Assembly: GCA_002270565.1 (NCBI GenBank)
Contig: NQMI01000089.1
Span: 15,747 to 79,746 of the forward strand
DNA: 64,000 nt
Origin: Stenocarpella maydis
Taxonomy: Eukaryota; Ascomycota; Sordariomycetes; Diaporthales; Diaporthaceae
Direction: 5' to 3'
In this document: positions 23,022 to 33,830 of the stretch, piece by piece
Layout: each line of letters starts with the position of its first letter
How positions within the stretch are numbered: position 1 is the stretch's first letter
Program-made: the position numbers and the translations under genes
Notes under the pieces: generated by a model
What the model was told of the DNA's origin: nothing
The model's database searches: none
Seen by the model: the letters and a program-made list of their open reading frames with translations, nothing else

Positions 23022-24641
23022 ATTCAGGGCTTGGGTTTCTTTTGCCCCGTCCGATGTCATGTCATGATGCCTCATCATTCACACGCACGCACGCACACAC
23101 GCGCGCGCACATATCCCTTCCCTCCACTCCCTGCGCGGAACGTCAGCTGCTTGTCACATGGTGGTCGCTCGTTTCTCAGGGCCGTGGTCCGGTGAGTTCA
23201 GGCCGTCTCGGAGACACAAAGTGGCTTGCCTGGTTTGTACCTCGCCGGCTGTGGGTGCGTGCTTGTGCCTCGATGGACATTGCACAACGAGTCGAGGTCC
23301 TTGGCGCAGCTCCAAATGTCAGCAGTCAGCATTTAGCCTTCGGCATCGCGACTGGTCACGTCGCATTCAACTCAGGGCCCGGGCCAAGAGGCAGGAGTCG
23401 AGAGGCGAAAGGCGAGAGTCGAGGCTGATGCGAGGCCGAATGGAGTCGTCGGCTCTGCCCAACTCGAACTCGAACCCCCAACTCGACTCGGCTCCTGGCT
23501 GGCTGGCTGGATTGGTCGTCGGTCTTGCGCGGCCTGGCGACGAACGGGTTGGCTGGTATACCCAAGCCACTGCAGTCATCGAGACCTCGATGCTCCCCGA
23601 CCATTGTTCCCCGGGGTGCCGAGCAGCCCATCCAACGGCATCCTGCTTGGGACGGAAGAAAACCACACTGCAACCATCCTCGAGCGTAGCTGTTTGTGTC
23701 CACATTCGTCCTCCGCCGCCTCCGCCGCCGCTACTACTACCACCACTACATGCCTATCTCCACGCCCTGATTCCGATCCCTCTCGTCTCCTGCTGCGCTC
23801 CTGCTCCTCTCCTGCTCTTCCTTCTCATGCACAAGCACCTGCACAGAGAGAGAGAGCGCGCGCTCCTCTACGCTGCTTGTCAGCATCTGATCCTCGCATC
23901 CTCCGCCACCACCCACATGCTGCTCGCCCCGCCCCACCGCCCTACACCCTCCTTCCGTCAACCAGGTTACACACATGCACAGACACCCGCCCACAGAGCG
24001 ATCCCGCCCCCAACTGTTCCTAATTATGGAAAGGCAAAGTCCGCCTCCGCCGTCATACCCCATACCACACCTCTCATCCATCTCATACTCAAGCTCGCCC
24101 GTCAGGCGCAGCACACACCGGTCCTGCTCTACAGAGACAACAGCGCCAGCAGTGCAATCCTTCTCTGCATGAAGTCCACTGCGAGTAGGAAGACCCCAAA
24201 TCCCAGTTTCGCTGCTGATCACACAAGCCCCGATTCTCGCTGTCCAGCCGGTCCCTGCTCCTATTTGTCTCAGTACGCCGGCTCACCTCGCACAGCACTA
24301 ATATTCCAACGCAGCTTGCCGTGAGCCCGTCGCATTCTTTTTACACACTTTGCGCCGACCACCTTGGCCCGTCACCCTGCAACCTACGAACGAACGCCCT
24401 TCAGTCGCCCTAGACGCCTGATAACACCTGACCCTGCAGCTCCATTCAATCACCCATTGGACGGCCAATCCACCCACCCTCGTTTGCTTTGCTCGCCATC
24501 CTTGGCGGCCCTGCGACTACGGTGCGCTGCCGAGCCGTCAAATCCAGCCTTGTGGGACGTTGGACCCGACTGTTAACCCACAGCCCCGTACATCCACTCG
24601 AGCATGCCCTCCCCGCTCTCGCCTGAGCAATAAGATCCAAC

Positions 24642-27600
24642 ATGGCGTCCCCATTCGAGACTGGCATGTCCCGATACTCGCCCGAGATGACCTCCGCCTT
24701 CCAGAGAACCGGCTCTTCCAGGTCAAGAACACACAGCATCTCGAGCGACAGGCCCTCGACCGCCGCCCTGAGCGTCATGTCGCCCCCCTTGTCCGCCTCG
24801 CCAGAAGCCGCCTTCATAGCTGCCTCCGCCGCCTCCCAGATCGTCACCAATGACCACGACAGCCACGCCGACACCTGGTACGACCAGCACGGCTTTCAAC
24901 CCTCCGGGGAGACCGTTCTTGTATCCCTCGCCGCACTGCGCCTGGTCAATGGCTTCCTTGACCACCTCCTCTTCAACTTCCTGTCCAGGTCTGGCTCCAC
25001 CACCCTGGCCGCACTCCGGCCCGCCGTGACCGAGGTCCTGAAGCCGAAGCTGGCCAAGGATGCCATCAATAACGCCGACGAGGAGCTGCGCGAGTATCTG
25101 GGCGGCGGCGATGACGACGAGTTCCTGCAGTCTCAGCCCTGCCCCTCCCCCAGAGACTGGGATCTTGAGCTTGTCTGGAAACGAACCAGGTTGAGGTGCA
25201 TGGTGTATTCGTCCTTGGGCGATATGGAGGAGGAGGATGAGGATCATCACATGGAAGAAGGCCTACTCGGCGATGATGACGAAAACCTCAGCGGGGCTGT
25301 ATCCCCTGCGGTCGCCATCTTCCTCACGTCGATCCTCGAATTCCTTGGCGAGCAAGCCCTGATTTCAGCCGGGCAGGCAGCCTGGCATCGCATGCGCGTC
25401 AGGTACGAGAAGGATCAGAACGATGGCATCAAGGGCCGCTCAGATGTTGTTGACAGAATTGTCATCGGGGAAGTTGACATGGAGAGGGTAGCCTTGGACC
25501 GAACCCTGGGCAGGTTGTGGAGGGCTTGGAAGAAACGGATAAGGTACCCCGTGTACAGCTCCGCCGATGTGTCGCCACAGTCTCTGACGCGAGAGAGGCT
25601 TTCTCATTTCAGGCAGAGTAGTGTGCCTGCCGAGAGCGCTGTGCCACCTGCAGTCCAAGAGTCCGCCCCTCAGTCCCCTGCCGAAGAGGGCCCGAAGGCA
25701 TTGCCAGGCAAGGACACAACCGCAGAGGAGGATGACACGCAGGCTGCAGCAGTTCCGCTTCCCATGAGTGAGAGAGACATTGACGAGATCGAGGTGCCTG
25801 GCCTCGTTCACTATAGCGACGACGAACCTGAGGAAGATGAGCCAGAGGAGTTGGACACCGTCACACGGCCAAAGAGCATGATGATATTCCCGTTCACATC
25901 CGAAACAGAACCTCTGGAACCCACGTCCGAGCCACACACTCCGACAAGAGCAACCCGAAAACGCGCAAACTCGCTTCCAACGCCAGCCGCCTCGCCCAAG
26001 CAGCACAGGAAGGCCGCAGCGCAGGCGGAGGATACTGCCGAGGCGCCGGAAGCAGTAGAACAGGTCAATGCAAATGGAGCCCAAGCCGAAAAGGTCAACG
26101 ACGGCATAGAGGACAGCACTTCCGTTCCATCGGAAACCGACGTTCACGATGCAGAAGTCGTCCACGCCGACGACGCCAACGCCCGCGAGAAACCCCTTCT
26201 TGATGGAGGCGAAACAGAGACTCAGTCCACCGGCCTCATTCCTAAAATCGTTGGCACTGTCGCTGCGGTTCCAAGCGCAGCCGGTGCGGGGGCTGCGGTT
26301 CCGGCACGGAAAGGGGAGACCGAGGTCAAAGACGATGAGGACGACTCCGACTTCGAGGTTGAGGAGGCCCAAATACTGACCTCATCAAGGATCTCGATCG
26401 GGACCAACATCTCGAATCGGAGCAACTCTCCTGCGAATTCGGACCGCGGGTCTCGACCACCGCTGTCCTTACAAACCCTCCCGGTCAGGTCGGGATCTTT
26501 GAGGTTAGTCAATGTTGCCAGCCCACGGACGCCCTCGGTTAGGTCCCAGGTAAGCTCGGCCCAGGAGCAAAGCAACAATTCCTACTCGCGCTCCGACGAT
26601 GTCTCCAGGGCCAGCAGCATCCGGACTCAATCAAATTTGGAAGAATCACGCGCCGCTGAAGACAGCCGTGGTGTCCAAGTCCCGGTTACGAGCTCCCCAG
26701 CCTTGTCACGCTCCAATGTCGAGCAGCCAATCTCTGAGGCCGAGGAAAGCACGGAGCCTTCTGTGCGGGAGCCTCCAGTTACATCTGGCCCCACAGTTGC
26801 AGGGGCTTCTCAAAAGGAGACAGCACCTGGCCCGAAGGCAGCAGAAGCCATCGTCGAAGAGGGCCTGGGACAGCACAAGCAGGCCCTCTCGAATGGATCA
26901 CAGCCTCTCTTTGGTACAATCAGGCATCAGCGGCAGCAGCAATACGCAGAGCAGCAGAAGTCAACAGCTAGGAGCACACCTCCCGATTCTGGGACATATT
27001 TCGAGAATGACGTTGCGCCTCCACCACCGAGGCACCCGAGACGGTCTCCAAGGCCATTTGGCAACCAAGCCAACAGCCCAGCAAACACGCCGATTCCGGA
27101 GGAGACCGTCAGCATCAACCAGCACCCCCACGAACACTCGCTGGTTTGTGCATCTCAGCATGGTAGCATTGGTGTCGTCTCCGTGGACCGCCCTGATTTG
27201 CGTCGTGACCATGTTGATGGAGCCCGCCCACCACAGGATCAGAGCACAGTCCGCCAGCTTCACACCTCCGGATCATCATCCACGTCCTCCCACAAGGTAC
27301 GAGCCGCACGAGGTTCCCAGGACAGCACAGCCACTCGACCAGAGGACGTTGCGCGTAACTTTGAGGAGCTCATTCAAAGCAACGAGACTATTCAGTACAC
27401 GTTGACCCCAGAAAATATGCGAGAAATTGAGGTAATGTGCTCGGATATGAATTTGCGTGGAAGATGTGCTAATGTGTTGCAGGGCTCACCGAGAACTGTG
27501 CAGTCTGGCGTATCTGGCAAGGGGAGAAGGAGCGAGGATGCTCGCCAGCCGAACAGGGAACGAGCCGCTTCCGCTGCCACGACCAAATCAGGCGAGGTCA

Positions 27601-29003
27601 AGCGATCAGGCTCCGTAACGCGCCTGTCGCCATTGAGCTGGCATCCTGTTGATCTGCCCGATGGCGAATTAACACCTGGGCCTTCGCCGAGAGCTCCGCC
27701 TGTCTCGATGGCAAACAGGCCTCGCGGGGCTGCGCCGCAAGCAAGAGACGCCCGGGTCCCTCGAGAGTCATTGGTTGAGTTTGCGGAGTTCATACGTGCA
27801 ACTGGACCTTCTGGTGCTGACCCCGGACCTGCACCGCTCAAGCGCAATCTGAGTGTATTGACGCCCAGGACGGCTCCACGTCAGAAGCAGAGCCCCAACA
27901 TGAGCCTTGACTACGGGCGTCCTTCAATGGGTGGGAGTGTCAGCAGGGCTCGTCTGCAGGCTAGGGGCGCTACAGTCGACAACGACAGCGACAACTCCGA
28001 CCTAATTGATTTCATCCGCCGTGGCCCACCCACCGGTGGCAACCCTCACATTCCTCGGACTGTGGCGCCATTCCGAACGACCATGGACTCGGACTTGTTG
28101 AAGTCAGCGGTTGGCGGAAAGGCCATGGATGCCACGCTGCCTGACATACACGACACTCGCTATAGCCAGGCCTCGACAAATGTTACGGAAATGTCTGCGC
28201 CTTCTGTTCAGTCGTCTATCAACTCTCAAAGCGCCCTTCTGGGAAGAAAACAGCCTCCTGGGCAGGCCAGCAACCCGTTCGACGAACCAGATATGATGCC
28301 TCAGCGCAAGCAACACCGAGTGCGGGACCCTTATGCAATTGACCTCAGCGACGAAGACGAAGAGGATGACGACTTTGACCCGCAGCCGAGGAGGAAGGCA
28401 CAGCAACCAAAGGAAGAAAGCTTAATCGACTTCCTGAACAGTGCACCGCCCCCGCCTGAGTCGGCCCCAGTTCCTTTCAACCTTCCGCGGACCCAGACGA
28501 TGCCTACACAGCCTATGCAGGCACCCAAGAAAAAGGCCAGCGCGCCTAGTTTGATGGCGCGATTCCGCCAGAACACCACCAGTAGCAGCAACGGTGCGGC
28601 TGCCGGAAACTCGTACGGGGTAAAGAGCACCACAAAGTCGCACAAAAACCAGAAGGGCAACGGGCCGCCAGCTAGCAAAGGCTATATCCCTATCCAGGTC
28701 AATATACCAACCGGCGGCGACCTGTTCCCGAGCTACGGCTCAAGCAGCTCGACCCCACCCGCGCCCAGCGTGCCTACCAGCACGTCTTCCTCTCAGCCCA
28801 GTGGTCGTGTGCCAATGAAGAGATTCGAGCCGCGCGATGCCGTCTCCGTGCCATCGCGTGGCACGTCCGACCTGGCCGACTTTCTCCGCAGCTCTGGGCC
28901 ACCAACTTCCATGAATTCGAGCCCCTACGCTCCTGAGCAGCCTGAGACCAACGGTGGGTCTAGGTTGTTTGGCCGCAGGAAGAAGTCGATGGGTTTTGCT
29001 TAA
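24642..29003 (+). CDS. large disordered protein with tandem H2B-like/H2A-like N-terminal region and repeated C-terminal motif
   Basis: The start ATG (24,642) has a good context (AACATGGCG). The reading frame is 1,453 codons; removing a likely 51-bp in-frame intron (27,432-27,482; donor GTAATG, TGCTAAT branch, TTGCAG acceptor) gives 1,436 aa. Residues ~97-153 resemble histone H2B: 'LVNGFLDHLL' matches H2B 'ILNSFVNDIF', and 'AVTEVLKPKLAKDAI' matches 'AVRLILPGELAKHAV'. After an acidic linker (194-214), residues ~221-247 ('SPAVAIFLTSILEFLGEQA') resemble the H2A central helix ('APVYLAAVLEYLAAE'), and 272-293 resemble its third helix. The rest is Ser/Pro/Glu-rich and apparently disordered, with S-x-L-x-[DE]-F-type motifs repeated four times near the C-terminus. 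Low-complexity proteins like this are sometimes labelled Flo11-like, but I see no signal peptide or GPI-type C-terminus. Function unknown; the histone-fold reading is my by-eye inference and would suggest a chromatin-associated nuclear protein. Confidence 0.85.
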   Translation: MASPFETGMSRYSPEMTSAFQRTGSSRSRTHSISSDRPSTAALSVMSPPLSASPEAAFIAASAASQIVTNDHDSHADTWYDQHGFQPSGETVLVSLAALRLVNGFLDHLLFNFLSRSGSTTLAALRPAVTEVLKPKLAKDAINNADEELREYLGGGDDDEFLQSQPCPSPRDWDLELVWKRTRLRCMVYSSLGDMEEEDEDHHMEEGLLGDDDENLSGAVSPAVAIFLTSILEFLGEQALISAGQAAWHRMRVRYEKDQNDGIKGRSDVVDRIVIGEVDMERVALDRTLGRLWRAWKKRIRYPVYSSADVSPQSLTRERLSHFRQSSVPAESAVPPAVQESAPQSPAEEGPKALPGKDTTAEEDDTQAAAVPLPMSERDIDEIEVPGLVHYSDDEPEEDEPEELDTVTRPKSMMIFPFTSETEPLEPTSEPHTPTRATRKRANSLPTPAASPKQHRKAAAQAEDTAEAPEAVEQVNANGAQAEKVNDGIEDSTSVPSETDVHDAEVVHADDANAREKPLLDGGETETQSTGLIPKIVGTVAAVPSAAGAGAAVPARKGETEVKDDEDDSDFEVEEAQILTSSRISIGTNISNRSNSPANSDRGSRPPLSLQTLPVRSGSLRLVNVASPRTPSVRSQVSSAQEQSNNSYSRSDDVSRASSIRTQSNLEESRAAEDSRGVQVPVTSSPALSRSNVEQPISEAEESTEPSVREPPVTSGPTVAGASQKETAPGPKAAEAIVEEGLGQHKQALSNGSQPLFGTIRHQRQQQYAEQQKSTARSTPPDSGTYFENDVAPPPPRHPRRSPRPFGNQANSPANTPIPEETVSINQHPHEHSLVCASQHGSIGVVSVDRPDLRRDHVDGARPPQDQSTVRQLHTSGSSSTSSHKVRAARGSQDSTATRPEDVARNFEELIQSNETIQYTLTPENMREIEVMCSDMNLRGRCANVLQGSPRTVQSGVSGKGRRSEDARQPNRERAASAATTKSGEVKRSGSVTRLSPLSWHPVDLPDGELTPGPSPRAPPVSMANRPRGAAPQARDARVPRESLVEFAEFIRATGPSGADPGPAPLKRNLSVLTPRTAPRQKQSPNMSLDYGRPSMGGSVSRARLQARGATVDNDSDNSDLIDFIRRGPPTGGNPHIPRTVAPFRTTMDSDLLKSAVGGKAMDATLPDIHDTRYSQASTNVTEMSAPSVQSSINSQSALLGRKQPPGQASNPFDEPDMMPQRKQHRVRDPYAIDLSDEDEEDDDFDPQPRRKAQQPKEESLIDFLNSAPPPPESAPVPFNLPRTQTMPTQPMQAPKKKASAPSLMARFRQNTTSSSNGAAAGNSYGVKSTTKSHKNQKGNGPPASKGYIPIQVNIPTGGDLFPSYGSSSSTPPAPSVPTSTSSSQPSGRVPMKRFEPRDAVSVPSRGTSDLADFLRSSGPPTSMNSSPYAPEQPETNGGSRLFGRRKKSMGFA
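27432..27482 (+). other. probable 51-bp in-frame intron without stop codon
   Basis: The segment starts GTAATG and ends TTGCAG, with TGCTAATG 12 bases before the end. Its length is a multiple of three and it has no stop, so an uninterrupted frame hides it. The 17 residues it would encode (Cys/Met-containing) differ from the Ser/Pro-rich surroundings. Confidence 0.65.
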
Positions 29004-30195
29004 ATCTTGACGTCGTCTGCTTCGGAAAAGCAAACAAAGGCAGAAGGACAGCGGACATCGAAGCCCATCGGGACAGGAAATTCAGCAGCTACCACAATAA
29101 TGCTGCCGTGCCCCCCTTCGCTTAAAGGGGAGTTTCTGATATCTGTACATACCTTGAAGATGGGCAGGAGGTATACGCTCAATCCTCTCCCATGCATTTA
29201 CTTTTCGCCTCATTCCTTGAGCGGTTCGGCCTCTTTGTGCATTTTACCCTTGATACCACTTTGTAGGACAGTGTTTTTTTTTTCTTCTTTTTTTTCCTCC
29301 CTCTGTCTTTCTCTTTCCGGTTGGAATTTCCTCTCAAAAAGACCGTCTCATATGGCTTTGCAATCTGCAAAGAAACAAACGGTGGTGTTTTCTGGTTCGG
29401 GCGCGTTTGTTTTGTGAAGGGAAGTCGAGGACTAGTGGGAGTTGAGAGGACTCATAGTGCCAGACACCGTACAAAGGGTCTCTGCAGGAGCATTGGCTGA
29501 CTGTCTCAGGGCTCTCGAACCTGTTTGGATTGCTTGTTGGACATACTGCTTTTCTATATATATCTGGACTCAGCAATTCCAAGCGTTGAAGATAGTGCGG
29601 ATCTCGTATGGATGACTCCTCTCGATGGCTTGTTTTGCATGATCTTGACCGAGATCGTCGGCAGTGTCCTTGTGCTGCAATAATAACTTTGTGCCCCAGC
29701 AACTGTACTCCAAAACATAAACCAGCCAGACCTTGGGTGAGTGATGGCGTGGACTGAAATCTCATGTGCGGGACGAAACATTCACGCAAGGCCTGGATCA
29801 CCAGAGATGTGGGTGGACCTTTGTCAAGCTGAACCTGTGTTTGACTTGACCTAGCCGGCTTGACTAATATGCTCCTTGTAGAATTGGCCTCAAGGGCTGT
29901 CGTGTGATGAGCCAGCCGTTGTCGGCTCGCGTTAGCGGTGAGCCGTTTTCCGCCCCGCAATTCCACGCCCTTTACCTACTGCGTGGCACCCTGCGACGGG
30001 TCTTTCGCAATCGCACAGCCCACCGCAGCAGCCTCTGACATGTCTCGCGAGCCGCAGTAGACACTGAAGCTTCACCCCTCTGCTCTCACGACCGTCTTAC
30101 TGCTTGCCTCCAAGGTTCCTCAATTGGAAGCAGATTTTGACGACTTACCCTCCCTGACCCGCCCACGAGTAGACGGCGACATAGGAATAGGAAAG
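29004..30195. other. intergenic region with 3' UTR and promoter
   Basis: T-rich and pyrimidine tracts lie at 29,270-29,330, consistent with a 3' UTR. No gene is recognised. 29,940-30,190 should contain the promoter and leader of the downstream methionine sulfoxide reductase gene. Confidence 0.5.
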
Positions 30196-31639
30196 ATGGT
30201 AACAACACCCAGCCGGCAGTTCCCCGAGACTGAATGAGCATCTTTGCTGACTAGGCCGTCACCCCCTAGGTCCACACGGGTGCTTCTACCTTCGCCGAGG
30301 GCGTCTCCAAGGAGGAGGCCCTCCAGCAGGTGCTTGATCAGGCCGCTGCTCTGTTTGACGACCAGAGAAACTGGGTGAGTCTGCCTGCACCCACACATCA
30401 CCACCTGGCCTGTGGGCAGCATGTCTGCTGCTGCTGCCTGTCGAACCGTGTGCCCCCTTTTTTTTTTCTTTTTCTTTTTTTCGAATAAGAACGAGTTCCT
30501 GATGTGTCCTCTTAGGTTGCGTAAGTTTTGGATGAGCCACAGTGAGCATTGCGACTCATCCTTTCCTACCGCTCGTCTCTTGCAAGGGCTTCATCGGCTA
30601 TTGAGGAAAGCGGGATCGAGGGGAGATTCGTATGGTGTGTATCGAAGATGGAAGAGAATTGTTGACGTTGGGGCTTTCCTCCGCTCTTACAGGAACCTGG
30701 CCAACACCGCGTCGTTACTGTGGCATGCTTACAAGAGCCTCCCCTCCCCGAGCAAGGACGTGAACTGGGCAGGTATGTTCGACGCACGTCTTCATCATCT
30801 GCTTTTCCACCACCTGTGGGCCCTCGTATCCATGGCTTGCCTCCACGGCCGAAAGCTGTAGTCTGGACCGCAGAGCACGCATACTTGAGACAGCATCCAT
30901 CTGACAGCCGCGATCTTCCCCACACACATACAGGATTCTACGTCCTCGACCCGACATCGCACGGCAAGAGGCTCATCCTCGGGCCCTTCATGGGCAAGGT
31001 GGCGTGCCAGACCATCGACCTCGGCCGCGGCGTGTGCGGCACCTCGGCCGCGGCGAAGCAAACGCAGCTCGTGCCGGACGTGGATGCGTTCCCGGGCCAC
31101 ATCGCGTGCGACGGCGCGTCGAGGAGCGAGATCGCCGTCCCCGTCACCGTGGAGGTGGTCAGCCCGGAGGAGCGCGGGCACGTCGAGAAGAAGGTAGTTG
31201 GGATAAGTGAGTCTTCCATGCTTTCTGTTCTTCCGTTTCTTTTTCTTCTTGATTCAGCCCCAGGGCCGGTGGAAATATCTTCCTCTCTTTCGGTCCAGTC
31301 CAGCTGTTTATGGCGTGGGCTGCTGTCCCTGTGCGATGACGGAAGCGCCTTGGGACCCTGATGGTGATGCCATCTAGGGTAGCGGTTCCAGAGGCAGCCA
31401 AGAGCACCGGTAAACTAAGGGATGACCGTCCCCTAACCCAGGGATACGTGGATCACGCATGGAGGGAGTGGCATTCAAGAATGCCCGGATCGGCAGATCT
31501 GGCTCGAGAAATGAGCAGTGATGCTAACTTGTGCATCTAAGTCGATATCGACTGTGCAGAGAAGAACGGGTTCGATGAGACGGATAAGGAGTACCTGGAG
31601 GAGCTGGCTGCCCTCCTGGGTAGGGCGTGTGACTGGTGA
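30196..31639 (+). CDS. free methionine-(R)-sulfoxide reductase (GAF-domain fRMsr, yeast YKL069W-like)
   Basis: The enzyme reduces free L-methionine-(R)-S-oxide to methionine using thioredoxin. Best model: 30,196-30,198 (ATG only), 30,270-30,374, 30,516-30,520 (GTTGC), 30,693-30,772, 30,934-31,206 and 31,542-31,639. This gives 187 aa, close to yeast (180 aa). All introns are GT..AG (71, 141, 172, 161 and 335 bp). The junctions restore the family sequence: Met|Val-His-Thr..., 'RNW|VA|NLANTASLLWHAY', 'VNWA|GFYVLD' and 'VVGI|IDIDCAEKNGFDE'. The catalytic cysteines fit exactly: C89-x9-C99-x23-C123, within 'VACQTIDLGRGVCGTSA' and 'GHIACDGASRSEIAVPV'. Without the 5-nt microexon, exons 2 and 4 do not join in frame with canonical sites. 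Product probably cytosolic; no targeting signal is seen. Family and final exons are secure; the first and micro exons are inferred. Confidence 0.88.
30516..30520 (+). other. 5-nt microexon of the fRMsr gene
   Basis: GTTGC lies between a CCTCTTAG acceptor and a perfect GTAAGT donor. Joined to its neighbours it encodes Val-Ala (the Ala codon is completed by the first base of the next exon) and restores 'NWVANLAN', the expected family sequence. Confidence 0.72.
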
Positions 31640-33405
31640 AGCTCGACAGGAGCATCGTTCGCCTACCGTCCTTGCCCAGGCTGGACTTGAAGCCATCCAC
31701 GAACGGGCTCCTGCGACATGCTCAGCAAGGCCAAGGATAGCTAGTAGCCGGTTATGAGGTTGCAATGCATTCGCTGTGTCCCAGGCCTTGGAATGTGGGC
31801 CGGGCATGCGGTTGGCTGGACCGGCTATGACAGCTTGCTGTCACTCTAGAGCCTTGAGCTGCCGACAATAGCAATTGAATGCCGCCGTCACCTATTCCCA
31901 ATACCCGGCTCCGTCTCTTACCCACCGCGAGATCGCAACGGCTGTCGACATGAATTATGCACGTCTGTCGCATTCACTGTCAACTTCTATACGTCTAGAC
32001 AGGCGCCTTTACGCGATACCTCGTCACTAGCATCTTGTCTCACCGCCTGTCTGTCCTATAATGGGCCCGATACTCGCCTGCCTCAAGCTAACATTGTCTC
32101 TACATAATATCACGGCAAAGCACGACCTGCAGAACCCGGTGCCGAAGATCGCGTCCATACCAGGCACCATCAAACCAACTATGCAACTTTGCGCCCAAGG
32201 CAGTCAGACTCGGACCAGCCACTATATTGCATGTTGAACAACCCCGTCAGATAGGTCTTATATGAGCTGCCATAAGGTTCCCGCCTCCCCAATTATTTGT
32301 CGCTTTCTGTATGTCCCATGGCCACGCCAAACACCCCATGTCCAACGCTATGGTCCTGGCCGCCTCCCACCCCCGCCCCGGTGCCCCCAACGAATGGTGT
32401 GGAGACAGCGACCGCTTGCCGGGTGCTGCGAAAGGTGCCATCACGAACCCTAATGAACCCGCTTGGGCCTCCTTGTGTGGGCTGAGTTCAGCTCAACGGT
32501 TTGACTTCTGTCACTGCTGTCACTGGCGGCTGCCAGAAACGCAATTGAAGGTGTACGCCTAAGCACACACAAAAACAAGCAATGGCATCGCTTCTCAGGT
32601 GCCTAGCTCGGGCCCGGGAGCATCGGTTGATGCGCGCTGATCTCCTTCATATGGAGTAGTACCAGCCAGTGAACAAATCGGACGACGAAATGCCACCTCA
32701 TGAAAGCCTCAACTGCCGCTCTGTTTCGGCTGGTGCCTTGGTCCAGTCGATAGTTAGATGGCACAGTGCGGTCGGAGAGCGGGCTGCCGGACCGGCACCC
32801 GGACGATGAAGTGGCATCGAGGTATCATGTGATGGCGAGTACCTCGCGGGGCCTGGTGAGATACATGGTCTCTGTCTCGAGACAAACGCCTCTTCTCGCC
32901 CCATCCTCGATATTGTGGCAGTATCATCCCACGGGTTGATTCACGGCGATGGGGGTGAGGTGCGTCAGGGGCTCCTCAGGTGAACGGGCTGGAAACACCT
33001 ACGCAGCCACGTTTAACTATCCTACCCTCAACGTCCTCGACCCCACAACCCCCCACCATAGGCAGGAGTTACTCGTGCGTGCCCTCTCGCGCCCCTGATA
33101 GCTTACATGAGAGATCTGCAGCATGACAAACTGGCTATGAGGGCCGTCCGATGACTACGCAACGGGCTCATCAACTCATGGTAAACGCACTGGCAAGCAG
33201 GATGGGAAACACAAAGGTCACCAGGCGGGCAGTATGGCCATCTTTTTGCAGCAGGTTCGCGGTGGTGACACCACTCACCACCGCAACCACCAGGCGCTGT
33301 GGGCCCCAAAGGCACGTGCATGTACATACATCACAGGACGTCCAGAGTTTGGGTTCCCAATCATGTGGCTGCGATCGTCTTGCATGCAAGATTCGATCGA
33401 GGGAA

Positions 33406-33522
33406 AAGAAAGGGGGGGGGTGGAAGTTGCAGGTCCTGGGGTGGCGACTTGGGGGTTTGGGGGGGGGGGGGAAAAAGTGTGGTGTGTGGGCCGGCCTGTC
33501 TGTCTGTCTGTCTGTCTGTCTG
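33406..33522. repeat. G-rich tract followed by TGTC tetranucleotide repeat
   Basis: G runs of 8-12 lie at 33,411-33,471, followed by about 6.5 copies of CTGT at 33,496-33,522. Confidence 0.9.
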
Positions 33523-33810
33523 TATGGCTTGCTTGCTTTGAGACAAAAACCCACCCAGCCTGCCTACATTACATGAACTGACCATAACCACCATGCATGC
33601 ACATGCACTTTACTTACATGCGTAAGCCGCATCCCAAAGACGGCCGAAAGAGAAACACAGACAGACGCTCCAGGGGGCCCAAGGATTTCCGATGCCGACC
33701 CAGCAAGGCCGGGAACATCGATCAACCTCGCCGCCCTCGGGTCGGCGGTTCCCCAATGCCTATCTTGCATATGCCAGTCGACACGATCCTGTCTCAGTTG
33801 TCCGGCCTCT

Positions 33811-33830
33811 GGGGGNGGGGGGGGGGGGGG
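33811..33830. other. G homopolymer with one ambiguous base (N at 33,816)
   Basis: Twenty bases consist of G plus one N. Length is unreliable. Confidence 0.95.

Larger units (their letters stand above)
16603..24641. other. 8-kb region without a recognisable gene
   Basis: No protein family is recognisable in any frame. The short open frames have arbitrary composition and overlap on both strands, as expected in GC-rich non-coding DNA. A 6-base N gap followed by a G run lies at 18,040-18,057. CCTAGGTA-type palindromic words occur near 21,370 and 22,266-22,315. From about 22,690 to 22,870 the plus strand is strongly CT-rich, and 23,085-23,112 is a CA/CG repeat; both probably belong to the promoter and leader of the gene at 24,642. 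Confidence 0.5.
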
